A stretch of DNA of 64,000 bases from CAZPQN01 sp964588795. Lineage in GTDB: Bacteria > Fidelibacterota > UBA2242. Every line of letters begins with the position of its first letter. The first letter of the stretch is position 1. The stretch spans positions 1 to 64,000 of the forward strand of contig CAZPQN010000003.1 in the NCBI GenBank assembly GCA_964588795.1, given 5' to 3'. The translations under genes were made by a program, and so were the position numbers. Shown in pieces: positions 34,366-43,203 of this stretch. The notes under the pieces are model-generated. The model saw nothing but the letters and a program-made list of their open reading frames with translations, did not search any database and was not told the origin of the DNA.

Positions 34366-37209
34366 TCACAAGGCAATTCCGGCCAAAACCAGCTCCATTC
34401 GGGTGTCGCGTTCATGTACACGGTAGGTGTAGCGTACTCCACCGGTCAAATCAACCGGCATGGTAAAAAGATTAAAATCGCACTGCAATTCAATACCGAA
34501 CGCGTCGTAAAGCACAGACCGTGATCCTGTTTTCCCAGATGCCCGGTCGCCGAACAGATTGCTCCAGATACGTTTACAATTAAACAGGGCACCCAGGGCG
34601 AAATCCGGATAAAACAGCGGAAAGGCATAATCCAACGAAGCGCGTCGGAAATGATCGTAGTAGGTATAGGCATAACCGCGAACAAACGATACCGGACTTA
34701 CAAAACGATAATTGGTTGGATCCTGAATCTCGACCGCGCCTCCGATCACCAGGCTATGATGGCGCGCTAGCCCCGGGAAATAGAGATTACCCTCGCCGAC
34801 TAACTGCCGACCCTGATAATCCATCTTAAACGGCGTATGCCGCAATGTTAATTGCCCATCAATACCGGCAACCGGTCGTAAATCGCGCAGGGCTTTACTC
34901 CGATACTTCTGGTAGACGACCTGGTAATGGAACGGGCAGAAACTGCCGTCATTATTCACGTAGCTTTTAGGTTGTTCTTTTCCTTTCAGCGAGGTAATGC
35001 CAAAACCGGCGTTGAGCTCCAGCCGTCGCGAATAGACTCCGCTCGAAAGATCACAGGGAAGCCGCAGATTCAATGCCAGGTTACGCTCTGTCCAGACATC
35101 GGTCACCGTTCGCCTCCCATTATTGATCAGGGCAAATCTTCTTCCGCAACCACTGCTGACGTCAACAATCGGACGGATACCGGCATAACTGCAGGTGGCA
35201 TTGACGAACAGCGCTTTCTCGCTGGCGTAATAGAGCAGGGCTGGACTGAATTGAAAGGTATTTAAAAGATCAGTAGAAAAACAACCGGCCGCTAAAAATC
35301 CCGAGACCGGAATGAAGTACCAGCTGTGAATATTGATCAGGTGGGCGCGGGGACTGTATTCTGTCGAGGGATAAATTATATCAGGTATTTTCTCCGGCAT
35401 TAGCGGATTTTGCGGATTTTCTTGCTCCATAATAGGTGCAAAATAATCAATCGGACGCCGGGCAACCGTTTCCAACGCTCGCCAGTTGACCGTATCCAAC
35501 GTCGTGCATTTGATGTCCAATCCTTTAACCGCGTAATCGCTGTAAACCAACTGGTTCCCTTTTACCATCGGCGAAAATGCCCCAAAACGACTGGAAATTA
35601 CCTGATACCGACGACCGTTCATCAGGTCGAGGGCATAGATATTGTCAATCCCGGAGTACGAAGAGCTGTAGAAAATATAGTCGCCTGCCTGGATAGGATT
35701 GGATACATTTTCGTCACTTTCCGGCAGGAGGTCGCGGAACTCTCCGCTGTGACAATCGAGCCTAGTCAGTGTCTTACCATTAAATTGCTGGCGGGTCATA
35801 ATTAAAAACTTCCCGTCCGGAGACCATGACGGTTCCTTAAGAAAAGAATTGGCAGGTGCCGGAAAGCGCTTGATTGTTGCCCCGGTTCGAGGATCAAGTA
35901 AAACTATCGCACAACGACGTTCCGGTGTGAATTCAATCGCGGCGATATTTTTCCCGTCTGGCGCGGGTGCCGGGGCAAAGTACCGTCCGCCGCTGGTAAT
36001 TTCCTGCACACGTCCGGTCTGCAGGTCACAGACCGCGACATCCGAGGCTATTTGACTTCCCCAAAACCTGTCGGTGTTGTAGACACTCCAGGTCGCTAAC
36101 TGTCCATTGATGGCGACCCGCCCCGGTCCTGATACAAAAGTCAGGGGTTTTTCCCGCCCGTCAGCCTGAATTCGAACCAGCGTCGGAATATCGGCCATCC
36201 CGGAAATGGTGACCCAGAGTGCACCGTCCGCAGACCATTGTGGCCAGCGGTACTGGGTCCAGACTTTTTTCGGTTTCTTATTCAGCGGCGTAACTTCTTC
36301 GAAGATCAAATTAGCCGATTGCCATTGCCAAAGAGAGTCCAGCTCATTCATCGTCGCCTGATAGATCTGGCGTGAATTTTTCCCGATAATACGCTTTGCC
36401 ATCCGGCTGAAAGCAAAAGGACTGTAACTACGCTGGGCAGAGCGAGTTATGATCCGCGCCCAGGCATCAGCACCATAGCATCGCCGGACATGCGTCGTCA
36501 TCAAGTATCCTAAGGTATAATGATTCGGGTAATAGTCGCGATAAGAGTTTAAGAAAGCCTTGTAATACGAATAACGGAATCCCGAAAGCTCTACCGCTCT
36601 TACGCCAATATCAAATTCCGGTAAACGGCCACGACCACTGCGAGAGAGCGCGGTTTCGATTCCCACCGCGTCACCTTCCCAGAACCAGGCCGGAGTCTGC
36701 CAGAAACTGAGCACGCGTCCGACGTCGCCAAATAAAAAACTCGCCAGGCGAGTGAAACCCCGCTCATGATAATCGAACTGTGCCATGTGCCGCCCTTCAT
36801 GCACCGCGAGCAGGTTGTACCATTCTTCCGTGCCGGAGAAATTATCCTGCGGAGGCGTGGCAAACCACTCACTTTTCCGCGGCGCCAGACTGACATAGCC
36901 ATTGGCGACGGCGCTCCGATTAGAAAGCACGACCGGCCACCGGCGACTTTCGACTCGCAGGGTCTTGCGCAAAGGTTGATGCAAATATTCGAGAGTGTTG
37001 GCGACCCGCTGGGCTTCGGATTCGATTTCAGCCGGAAAAACTATTGCATAATGCTGAGTTTGCAGTTGACGCCAGTGAATGCCCGGCGGTGGCTGATTCG
37101 AGTCGAGCATCTGCGCGTATACCAGAGCAGAAAGATAGTGCATAGCGAAAATGGTATAGCCGATGTTCTTAAAAAAGACGTTGGCCGGCGGTTTCCAGGA
37201 ATTTTTCAT
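34366..37209 (-). CDS. Exported metallopeptidase-like / TolB-propeller / beta-barrel fusion protein
   Basis: This 947-residue protein of unknown function has three parts. After a signal-like N-terminus (IGYTIFAMHYLSALVYA) comes a gluzincin-like domain with HEGRH at 137-141 and the downstream ligand E178 in PAWFWEGDAVGIE, the spacing of peptidase-MA proteins. Residues about 310-610 hold repeated TolB/WD40-like strands (APDGKNIAAIEF, SWSPDGKFLIMTR, GDYIFYSSSYSGIDNIYALD). About 650-947 is strand-rich with alternating aromatics (YFIPVSGFLAAG, GVYSRRLELNAGFGI, RRASLDYAFPLFYPDFALGAL) and looks like an outer-membrane barrel. No SD precedes the start. It probably sits in the outer membrane with the peptidase and propeller in the periplasm. 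Confidence 0.7.
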   Translation of the reverse strand: MKNSWKPPANVFFKNIGYTIFAMHYLSALVYAQMLDSNQPPPGIHWRQLQTQHYAIVFPAEIESEAQRVANTLEYLHQPLRKTLRVESRRWPVVLSNRSAVANGYVSLAPRKSEWFATPPQDNFSGTEEWYNLLAVHEGRHMAQFDYHERGFTRLASFLFGDVGRVLSFWQTPAWFWEGDAVGIETALSRSGRGRLPEFDIGVRAVELSGFRYSYYKAFLNSYRDYYPNHYTLGYLMTTHVRRCYGADAWARIITRSAQRSYSPFAFSRMAKRIIGKNSRQIYQATMNELDSLWQWQSANLIFEEVTPLNKKPKKVWTQYRWPQWSADGALWVTISGMADIPTLVRIQADGREKPLTFVSGPGRVAINGQLATWSVYNTDRFWGSQIASDVAVCDLQTGRVQEITSGGRYFAPAPAPDGKNIAAIEFTPERRCAIVLLDPRTGATIKRFPAPANSFLKEPSWSPDGKFLIMTRQQFNGKTLTRLDCHSGEFRDLLPESDENVSNPIQAGDYIFYSSSYSGIDNIYALDLMNGRRYQVISSRFGAFSPMVKGNQLVYSDYAVKGLDIKCTTLDTVNWRALETVARRPIDYFAPIMEQENPQNPLMPEKIPDIIYPSTEYSPRAHLINIHSWYFIPVSGFLAAGCFSTDLLNTFQFSPALLYYASEKALFVNATCSYAGIRPIVDVSSGCGRRFALINNGRRTVTDVWTERNLALNLRLPCDLSSGVYSRRLELNAGFGITSLKGKEQPKSYVNNDGSFCPFHYQVVYQKYRSKALRDLRPVAGIDGQLTLRHTPFKMDYQGRQLVGEGNLYFPGLARHHSLVIGGAVEIQDPTNYRFVSPVSFVRGYAYTYYDHFRRASLDYAFPLFYPDFALGALFNCKRIWSNLFGDRASGKTGSRSVLYDAFGIELQCDFNLFTMPVDLTGGVRYTYRVHERDTRMELVLAGIAL

Positions 37210-37366
37210 ATAATGATCGTCAAGTGCAAATTTAACAGGAGTAAATTACTGGATGAACCAGGAAAATCAAAAATGGGTCGCGTACCCTCTGGTGACATCT
37301 CATGGAGATTTAACGATTTCAGCGTCCCCTGTGGTCAATTCTGCAAAAGTGGCTCGGCGGCGGAGC

Positions 37367-38845
37367 CTAAAAGCTGATTTTCAAACGCAGGTACGGCCAG
37401 AGATTCTCCATCAGGTCAATTTCCTTGACTCCGTACAGCGTGTAGCGGCCGTCGAACTCGGAACCGCGTGAGCCTCCTAAAATGAAAGCCCCTACGGTGA
37501 TGTCAAAATTGTTATAGGGCGAGTAACTGTAACCCGGCAGGACCGCAAAACTGCCGTCGTCCAGATTAGTAAAGAAAGCCAGGTTGAATTTATGGAAATC
37601 CTTAACCGTTTTTTCCAACATCAGGAACGAATAATTGCGGGCGTTGACCAGTTTCTCACCGGACAGGATTGTCATAAGATTGTAGTCTTTTTTATTTTTA
37701 GCACCGGAACCCTGATAGTAGTACTCCATCCGCGTGTCGACCTCAACCGCCGAGATCCGGTAGTCGAAACCCAGACACATTTCCAAATTATCGGCGGTAC
37801 GATAATTTTTCAGGACGAATTTTTTATCCCGGTTATCGCGGGGCAAGCGGAGGACAAACTCACCATATACCCCGCAATCCCCGATTGCTCCGGCAAAATC
37901 AAAACCCGCGAAATAACTGCGCTTATAATAAGGATGACGCGGCAGGTCAGCCAGCAGCTGGGCCAAGGCTCCCTGCTTGAACATTTCGAGAACCGTGACA
38001 GTGTCGCCCGCCGCCAACAGCTCCGCCATTGCCTGGTTGGCGACTATTCCCTGAATATAAGCCATGCCAGCCTGGGTCAGGACTGCGTCCAGCGGGCGAG
38101 TATCCAAATCATTATAGAGCACTTCTCTGATCCAGCTCAGTGAAATGTCGAACGCGCCGGCGATGCCATTCAGTTTAATGCCATAGGGCAGGTTTTTAAT
38201 GTCGCTGTCCTCCTGATAGGCGGTCTTTTTCTGGGTCTTATCCTGGAAAGCGAGGTAGGCTTCGATGGAGAAACGGTTGGAAAGAGCATAACTGGGCAAT
38301 AGTGCCATGGTACCCGGCGTATCCTCCGTCACCATATCCAGAAACGGTGGAAAAGCCACCCGCGCCGTGGGATTGAAAACATATCCTGTGCCCCAGGCGA
38401 CCGGGAACTTCCCAAACTGCAAATCAAAATCACCAAAACTGGCCATCCCCCAGACATGATCGAAAAACAGGCGCTGATTAAAATCCTCCAGTGGAAAATC
38501 GCTCTGCGAAAATCCGGCAATACCCAACCTTTCATAAAGCAGATAGGGATTTTGATTGCCTACGTTGGACTGGTAGGAAAATTCCATATGAAAGCGCAGG
38601 TTCTGCTCCGGTCGCCAGTCACCCTTCAAGCGTAGTAAAAGAGCATCCCCGAACGTGGGCCGGGAAAACTGCTGATTTCTAAAATTCAGACTGGATTGAA
38701 AATAGTTTATGAGGTAGCCGTAAAGACCGGTCGATTCATCGGAACCGCCCATACTCGAATCCTCATTCGGCGCACTTGCTACTGTCAGATCAGCACCCAG
38801 CCCGCTGATTAAAAAAACCATCGAAAGATAGATTATTTTTGGCAT
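37367..38845 (-). CDS. Outer-membrane beta-barrel protein of the RND export module
   Basis: The 492-residue protein has a signal peptide (IIYLSMVFLISGLGADLTVASA). A long strand-rich body with alternating polar and hydrophobic residues follows (NLRFHMEFSYQSNVG, DFDLQFGKFPVAWGTGYVFNP, DNLEMCLGFDYRISAVEVDTRMEYYYQGS). It ends in LRLKISF, a terminal aromatic residue as required for barrel assembly. The layout resembles DUF1302-like or porin-like proteins that travel with MMPL pumps. It follows the LolA-like gene by 11 bp. I infer that it is the outer-membrane exit or docking site for the module. Confidence 0.75.
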   Translation of the reverse strand: MPKIIYLSMVFLISGLGADLTVASAPNEDSSMGGSDESTGLYGYLINYFQSSLNFRNQQFSRPTFGDALLLRLKGDWRPEQNLRFHMEFSYQSNVGNQNPYLLYERLGIAGFSQSDFPLEDFNQRLFFDHVWGMASFGDFDLQFGKFPVAWGTGYVFNPTARVAFPPFLDMVTEDTPGTMALLPSYALSNRFSIEAYLAFQDKTQKKTAYQEDSDIKNLPYGIKLNGIAGAFDISLSWIREVLYNDLDTRPLDAVLTQAGMAYIQGIVANQAMAELLAAGDTVTVLEMFKQGALAQLLADLPRHPYYKRSYFAGFDFAGAIGDCGVYGEFVLRLPRDNRDKKFVLKNYRTADNLEMCLGFDYRISAVEVDTRMEYYYQGSGAKNKKDYNLMTILSGEKLVNARNYSFLMLEKTVKDFHKFNLAFFTNLDDGSFAVLPGYSYSPYNNFDITVGAFILGGSRGSEFDGRYTLYGVKEIDLMENLWPYLRLKISF

Positions 38846-38856
38846 CGTGCTTTTCC

Positions 38857-39600
38857 CTATTTGTAAAACCGCATTGGATTAAAATATTTATCATCAAGCG
38901 GCACGTCGTATTCAGCATCGTGCATTATGACGACGGTTTTGCTCTGCTTAATCAGGTTCAGCATCGTCATGCGCGTGGGCATCTGGCGCCCGGAAATCAT
39001 TTTGTACTCTTCGATCAAGAGATCCTTTTTATGACCATCAGCAGCGGTATAATATTCAATTTTAGGCGTCTGATAGTTTTCTTTTAAAATGGTGATGACC
39101 ACTTTGGAATAGGATGATTCCTTTTTCGGAGTTCCCTCCAGCGTCCAGCTTTTGGCGTCCGATTTGAGAATTTTAAAGGAATAACTCTCTTCCATATTGC
39201 CGCCACCGAGATCTTCATAAGTGAAATCCCCACCGACGCCCTGTACTGTCTGATCCTTCGATTTGGCGGCGATTTTACGCACCCGCCCTGTGGACGGAAA
39301 GTAGACCCACTGATCGCCGGAAAGAGACAGAATCCGCAATCCTTGAATGGACTTTGGGGTAATGAACTCCATGTAGCTGTTATCTTCGCCTTTACCGTAA
39401 GCCAAGACCTTCATTTCCCGAAAATTACTATTATCACCGACATAAGGATAGGTCAACATGCTCATTTTGGCGCTACTACTGCTGGTCTTGCCCATTTCAT
39501 CCACTTTGCGAATGATAGTCAGCGCCTCATCCTCGGCTGAGGCTGAAATCGCCACAAGCACAATCATCAATCCCCTTAAAAATCGTCCCGTATATTGCAT
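38857..39600 (-). CDS. LolA-like outer-membrane lipoprotein-sorting protein
   Basis: The 247-residue periplasmic protein has a signal peptide cut near ASAEDEA. It shows the fold pattern of the 'outer membrane lipoprotein-sorting' family: LTIIRKVDEMGKT, then KVLAYGKGEDNSYMEFITPKS, GDQWVYFPSTGRVRKIAAKSK and TMLNLIKQSKTVVIM near the end. These half-barrel proteins hold hydrophobic cargo such as acyl chains. Placed between an MMPL-type pump and an outer-membrane barrel, it likely ferries lipid-like cargo across the periplasm. Confidence 0.87.
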   Translation of the reverse strand: MQYTGRFLRGLMIVLVAISASAEDEALTIIRKVDEMGKTSSSSAKMSMLTYPYVGDNSNFREMKVLAYGKGEDNSYMEFITPKSIQGLRILSLSGDQWVYFPSTGRVRKIAAKSKDQTVQGVGGDFTYEDLGGGNMEESYSFKILKSDAKSWTLEGTPKKESSYSKVVITILKENYQTPKIEYYTAADGHKKDLLIEEYKMISGRQMPTRMTMLNLIKQSKTVVIMHDAEYDVPLDDKYFNPMRFYK

Positions 39601-39614
39601 GGTTTCCTCCTTGG

Positions 39615-42314
39615 TTATTTTTGCTTCTGGTCAAAAGTCAACAGGGCGGGTAAAATGAATATGGCGGTCAACAGGCAGGTCGTTATACCCACGAAGAGAA
39701 TCCGCCCCATGGAATTTACTGATCCAAATCGTCCGATCAACCCCAACGAACCAAATCCGATCATCGTCGTCAAGGCTGACAGTAAAACGCCTTTACCGGT
39801 GTAGCGATAGACGGTTTTGATGTCTTGTTCAACCCGGAAACGGTGCGCGATATGAATACCGAAGTCGATACCCATGCCGATGACGAGAGGTATCATGGCG
39901 ATGTTAATGAAATTTAGTCGCTGCCCCAATAATGGATACAAACCACCCATCCAGAGCATGCCGATAATTAGCGGCGCCGACGCGAAAACCACATATTTCA
40001 GGTTCCGGAAATTCAGAATCAGGAAAAAGAGCACTGCCGCAAAAATATATATGCCTGCCCTCCCGGAAGCATTAATAACCTCGTCTAACCAGGCTGTCAG
40101 GATTTGGGTTACCCCGGTGATTCTCGGCGATACCCGCGCAAGGGAATTGTTAAAATGGCGAATTATGTCAATTTTATCCAGAATACCTCCTTCCGGATAG
40201 ATCATGATCAGATTCCGGGTTCCCGTTTGATCGAACATGCCATTCCGGACGGATTCCGGCAGGTCGTCAATGGTCATCGGGCGGCGGGCCTGACACATCC
40301 GGGTAACGATCGCATCCATTTCCTTAGCAAAATAATAATCCAGCTGGGTCAGACGCCGGGCGTATAGTTGCGGATCGCTGGCGATAAGCCCAATCAAATT
40401 TTTAAAAATTTCCCGCCCCGACTGACCCACCTCCGCTCCAAAAATCTCGCGAATCATGGCATTGCGCCTTTTGACGATCTTATTGTTCTCGCCCAATCCG
40501 GCGACTGAGAGATCGCTCATCTCAATAATATTCCATTCCAGGCGCTGAATTTCCTGCACAAATCTTTCAATATCGGCACTAGAATAGTGTATCTGACGGT
40601 AGCGGGTGGGCATTTTACGCAGCTTGGCGATGGCCGCCAGCCGAGCCTGCTGTTCCTCTTCCGGGGGAAAGAAGTAGGACACCGAACTGATCTCGGCGAT
40701 CATCGGAGTTTTTTCCAGTTTTTCGGTAATCGTGCGAGCTTCCTCAATGCTATTGGTTATCACCATCGAGGCAAAGGGGGTCATCTCGAATTTTTCCATG
40801 ACTTTCTGATATTGGATCATCGCGGGCATATCCTGCGGCTCGAGCTTCATGATATCATATTCAAGTCGGTTCAGGAATATCGCCCCAGACAGTCCGACGG
40901 TGATCAGCCCGCTCAATATCAGGGATAGCTTTCGATGTCTGTAAAGCGTCTGGCTGATGTCGGCTAAAAACTGATAATTGATGTTGGGCAGGTGGGTTTT
41001 GCTGACATCCTTTTTTCCCCACCAGAGTAAGAGGGATGGTAATATGAAAAACATCGCTAAAAAACAATTAATGATGCCGGTCCCCATAATCAGCCCGAAT
41101 TGCTCAAAAGCCTGGACGCCGGCAGCGGACATGACAAAAAAAGCGATCGCCGTCGTTATTGCGGCTAAAAATGTACCCATCCCGGCTTTTTGATAGGTAA
41201 GACGCAGGGCTTCGGGCGGTTCATAACCGTCCTCACGGTAAGTGGTAAAATTGGTTATGATCTGAATCCCGTAATCCACTCCTAACCCGATGAGCAGGAT
41301 GCCCATAATGCTGGTCATCATGTTGATCTCTTTAATTGTCACGCCAACGAATCCGTAATTAAATACAACCCCCATAATCAGGACCAGCAAAACGAAAATT
41401 ATTGAACGCAACTGGCTGAAGGAAAAAATAAACAGCAATAAAATCAGAACAATAGCCACTATTGACGGAACCGCCATATCGAAGCTGAGTGCGTCCTGTT
41501 CATCGCTCTGAGTTGGTAAATCGCCGGTATACCCGACATGTAAATCAGGATACTTGGCATTCATAGCACTCTGTACTACTTTTATCTCATGCATGAACTC
41601 GATCACTTTTTCTACTTCGATCGCGTTAATTGCGGGGGTGATAGTGAATAAAAGCATGCTGTTATCATGGTTAAACCGGTACGGATCGCCGTAGAGAAAT
41701 GTCTCCGCTAGGACCTGGCCCTGCTCTGCAACCGGCAACGTGTCCGGATTGGATAGAAAAACCCGCAAACTGGTAAAGAAGTTCTCTATTTGCGAAAGCA
41801 TGGCAACCGCATCGTTTTCCTGCTTGTTGGTCTCCAGCTCCTCTTCGGCTTCGTCGCCTGTGTAAGTCTCCTCAAAAGAATTATTCAGCGCGGTGACGAA
41901 TGGTAAAAGATTCAGTTGCGACAAGGTTTGGCTGGTCTTTTCAATGTCCTTGGCCTTGGACAGCATCAAACCCCAATCATCAATGAACTGGCGATCGGTT
42001 TTCAGGTTGATGGCTTTGATACTCTGCACCAGCTTCTCATTGGCGCGGACCATGGCAACGAAATCCTCGGCACACTGGCCCATGCGTATTTTATCCTGAC
42101 CCTCGATGGTGATCATGGCGGTAGCTCCACCGGAAAAAACCGAATCAACTTCGAGATAGCTGGCAATTTTGGGATCTTCTGCTGATAGGAGGTCCTTGAT
42201 CTCGGTTTTCGTTTCAATATTTTGCGCCGCGATCAGACTAAGCACAAAAAGCACTACCGCCACAAACGGTATCCATTTGTAAAAACGAACTACGAAATTA
42301 GCGACGATTTGCAT
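39615..42314 (-). CDS. RND/MMPL-family transporter
   Basis: This 899-residue inner-membrane pump starts at the ATG at 42312-42314 (GAGGG eight bases upstream). The frame opens seven codons earlier. It has the duplicated layout of one TM helix, a large periplasmic loop and a sterol-sensing-like five- to six-helix bundle. The bundles contain SIMGILLIGLGVDYGIQIITNF and IAMIPLVIGMGIDFGIHIAHRF, with the proton-relay aspartates in GVDYG and GIDFG. MMPL pumps of this kind move lipids or hydrophobic compounds. It is second in the TetR-pump-LolA-OMP operon. Confidence 0.93.
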   Translation of the reverse strand: MQIVANFVVRFYKWIPFVAVVLFVLSLIAAQNIETKTEIKDLLSAEDPKIASYLEVDSVFSGGATAMITIEGQDKIRMGQCAEDFVAMVRANEKLVQSIKAINLKTDRQFIDDWGLMLSKAKDIEKTSQTLSQLNLLPFVTALNNSFEETYTGDEAEEELETNKQENDAVAMLSQIENFFTSLRVFLSNPDTLPVAEQGQVLAETFLYGDPYRFNHDNSMLLFTITPAINAIEVEKVIEFMHEIKVVQSAMNAKYPDLHVGYTGDLPTQSDEQDALSFDMAVPSIVAIVLILLLFIFSFSQLRSIIFVLLVLIMGVVFNYGFVGVTIKEINMMTSIMGILLIGLGVDYGIQIITNFTTYREDGYEPPEALRLTYQKAGMGTFLAAITTAIAFFVMSAAGVQAFEQFGLIMGTGIINCFLAMFFILPSLLLWWGKKDVSKTHLPNINYQFLADISQTLYRHRKLSLILSGLITVGLSGAIFLNRLEYDIMKLEPQDMPAMIQYQKVMEKFEMTPFASMVITNSIEEARTITEKLEKTPMIAEISSVSYFFPPEEEQQARLAAIAKLRKMPTRYRQIHYSSADIERFVQEIQRLEWNIIEMSDLSVAGLGENNKIVKRRNAMIREIFGAEVGQSGREIFKNLIGLIASDPQLYARRLTQLDYYFAKEMDAIVTRMCQARRPMTIDDLPESVRNGMFDQTGTRNLIMIYPEGGILDKIDIIRHFNNSLARVSPRITGVTQILTAWLDEVINASGRAGIYIFAAVLFFLILNFRNLKYVVFASAPLIIGMLWMGGLYPLLGQRLNFINIAMIPLVIGMGIDFGIHIAHRFRVEQDIKTVYRYTGKGVLLSALTTMIGFGSLGLIGRFGSVNSMGRILFVGITTCLLTAIFILPALLTFDQKQK

Positions 42315-42359
42315 GATTTTTCCCTCTGATTTCATAATGCCCCCATCAGTAAGTCTATT

Positions 42360-43043
42360 TCATTTTCTGGGATCTTTAAAACGTGATGCAGACATGCTTT
42401 TCATAATTTCATTAAGATTAAGCATTTCGATTTGATCCCGGGTCAGCGCTGAATAAAGCTTGCCAAAAGAATTGGCGAAAATGGTTGAAATGGTCTTCAA
42501 ATCGGTATGATAGTACTCGCACCATTCATCACTAAATATTACAAAGGAAAACAAGGGCGCAAAAAAGCAAAAGAAACCACTTAACAGCTGGGCCTGATTC
42601 TTTTCCAGTCTAATGCCTAATCGAGCCGAAATAGCATAACCGGCATCGAAATTCTGATCGAAATAGCGGAAAATATTCAGGTGGGGGGTCAATTCTACAT
42701 CTTTGATGGACTCGGCAAATGCAATTTTAATCGCGTTTTTATTGGCCATCAAAAAAGGTAGCGTGTTGTTCAAAATGATCGTGTCGATACCAAGCGTCGG
42801 TTCTGCAAGCCAGGCTTCGGTGATGGATTGTTTGATGACCACCGACTTTTTCACGAAGTCATCCATGAGCGAGGCCAGGATTTCTTCCTTGCTCTTGAAA
42901 TAATAGTAGATGAGTGACTTGGTTATTCCCGCCGTTTTGGCGATCTGATCAATACCGGTGGCGTCGAAACCGCGCTGAGCAAAAAGGGCTTCAGCCGTCT
43001 GCAGGATCTTCCGGCGGATGTTTTTTCTTGGTTGCTTGACCAT
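42360..43043 (-). CDS. TetR/AcrR-family transcriptional repressor
   Basis: In this 227-residue regulator the N-terminal helix-turn-helix is clear (RRKILQTAEALFAQRGFDATGIDQIAKTAGITKSLIYYYFKSKEEIL). The C-terminal ligand domain is helical and not diagnostic. Fifteen bases upstream lies a perfect 14-bp-arm palindrome that overlaps the -10 of the promoter, so the gene is very likely autorepressed. It is followed 45 bp later by the RND pump gene, and an effector of the regulator is probably a pump substrate. Confidence 0.93.
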   Translation of the reverse strand: MVKQPRKNIRRKILQTAEALFAQRGFDATGIDQIAKTAGITKSLIYYYFKSKEEILASLMDDFVKKSVVIKQSITEAWLAEPTLGIDTIILNNTLPFLMANKNAIKIAFAESIKDVELTPHLNIFRYFDQNFDAGYAISARLGIRLEKNQAQLLSGFFCFFAPLFSFVIFSDEWCEYYHTDLKTISTIFANSFGKLYSALTRDQIEMLNLNEIMKSMSASRFKDPRK

Positions 43044-43058
43044 AGCGGTACTCTTTCC

Positions 43059-43090
43059 GTAAATTTGACTGACCGTTCAGTCAAATTTAC
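43059..43090. promoter_or_regulatory. TetR-family operator, perfect inverted repeat
   Basis: GTAAATTTGACTGA at 43059-43072 and TCAGTCAAATTTAC at 43077-43090 are exact reverse complements around the 4-base spacer CCGT. Size, symmetry and position between promoter and start codon are those of a TetR operator. It would control the regulator and the downstream export genes. Confidence 0.85.
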
Positions 43091-43112
43091 GAAGAACGCC
43101 CTTGTCTGTCAA
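43084..43112 (-). promoter_or_regulatory. Promoter of the TetR-RND-LolA-OMP operon
   Basis: On the minus strand a perfect TTGACA (43112-43107) is followed after 17 bp by TAAATT (43089-43084). The -10 lies inside the right arm of the operator palindrome, so repressor and polymerase exclude each other. Confidence 0.75.
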
Positions 43113-43203
43113 GTCAATTTTTCACCCTTTAATTATTCCCCGCGCCTTTTCTTAAGCGAAAGTAGGCCACCAACAATTAGCGTGATGGATGAAATGCCAG
43201 GAT

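Noticed and set aside
37349..37367. GGCTC/GAGCC stem after the OMP gene as a terminator
   Set aside because: The stem overlaps the stop codon and only four T follow at a distance, which is too weak to call.
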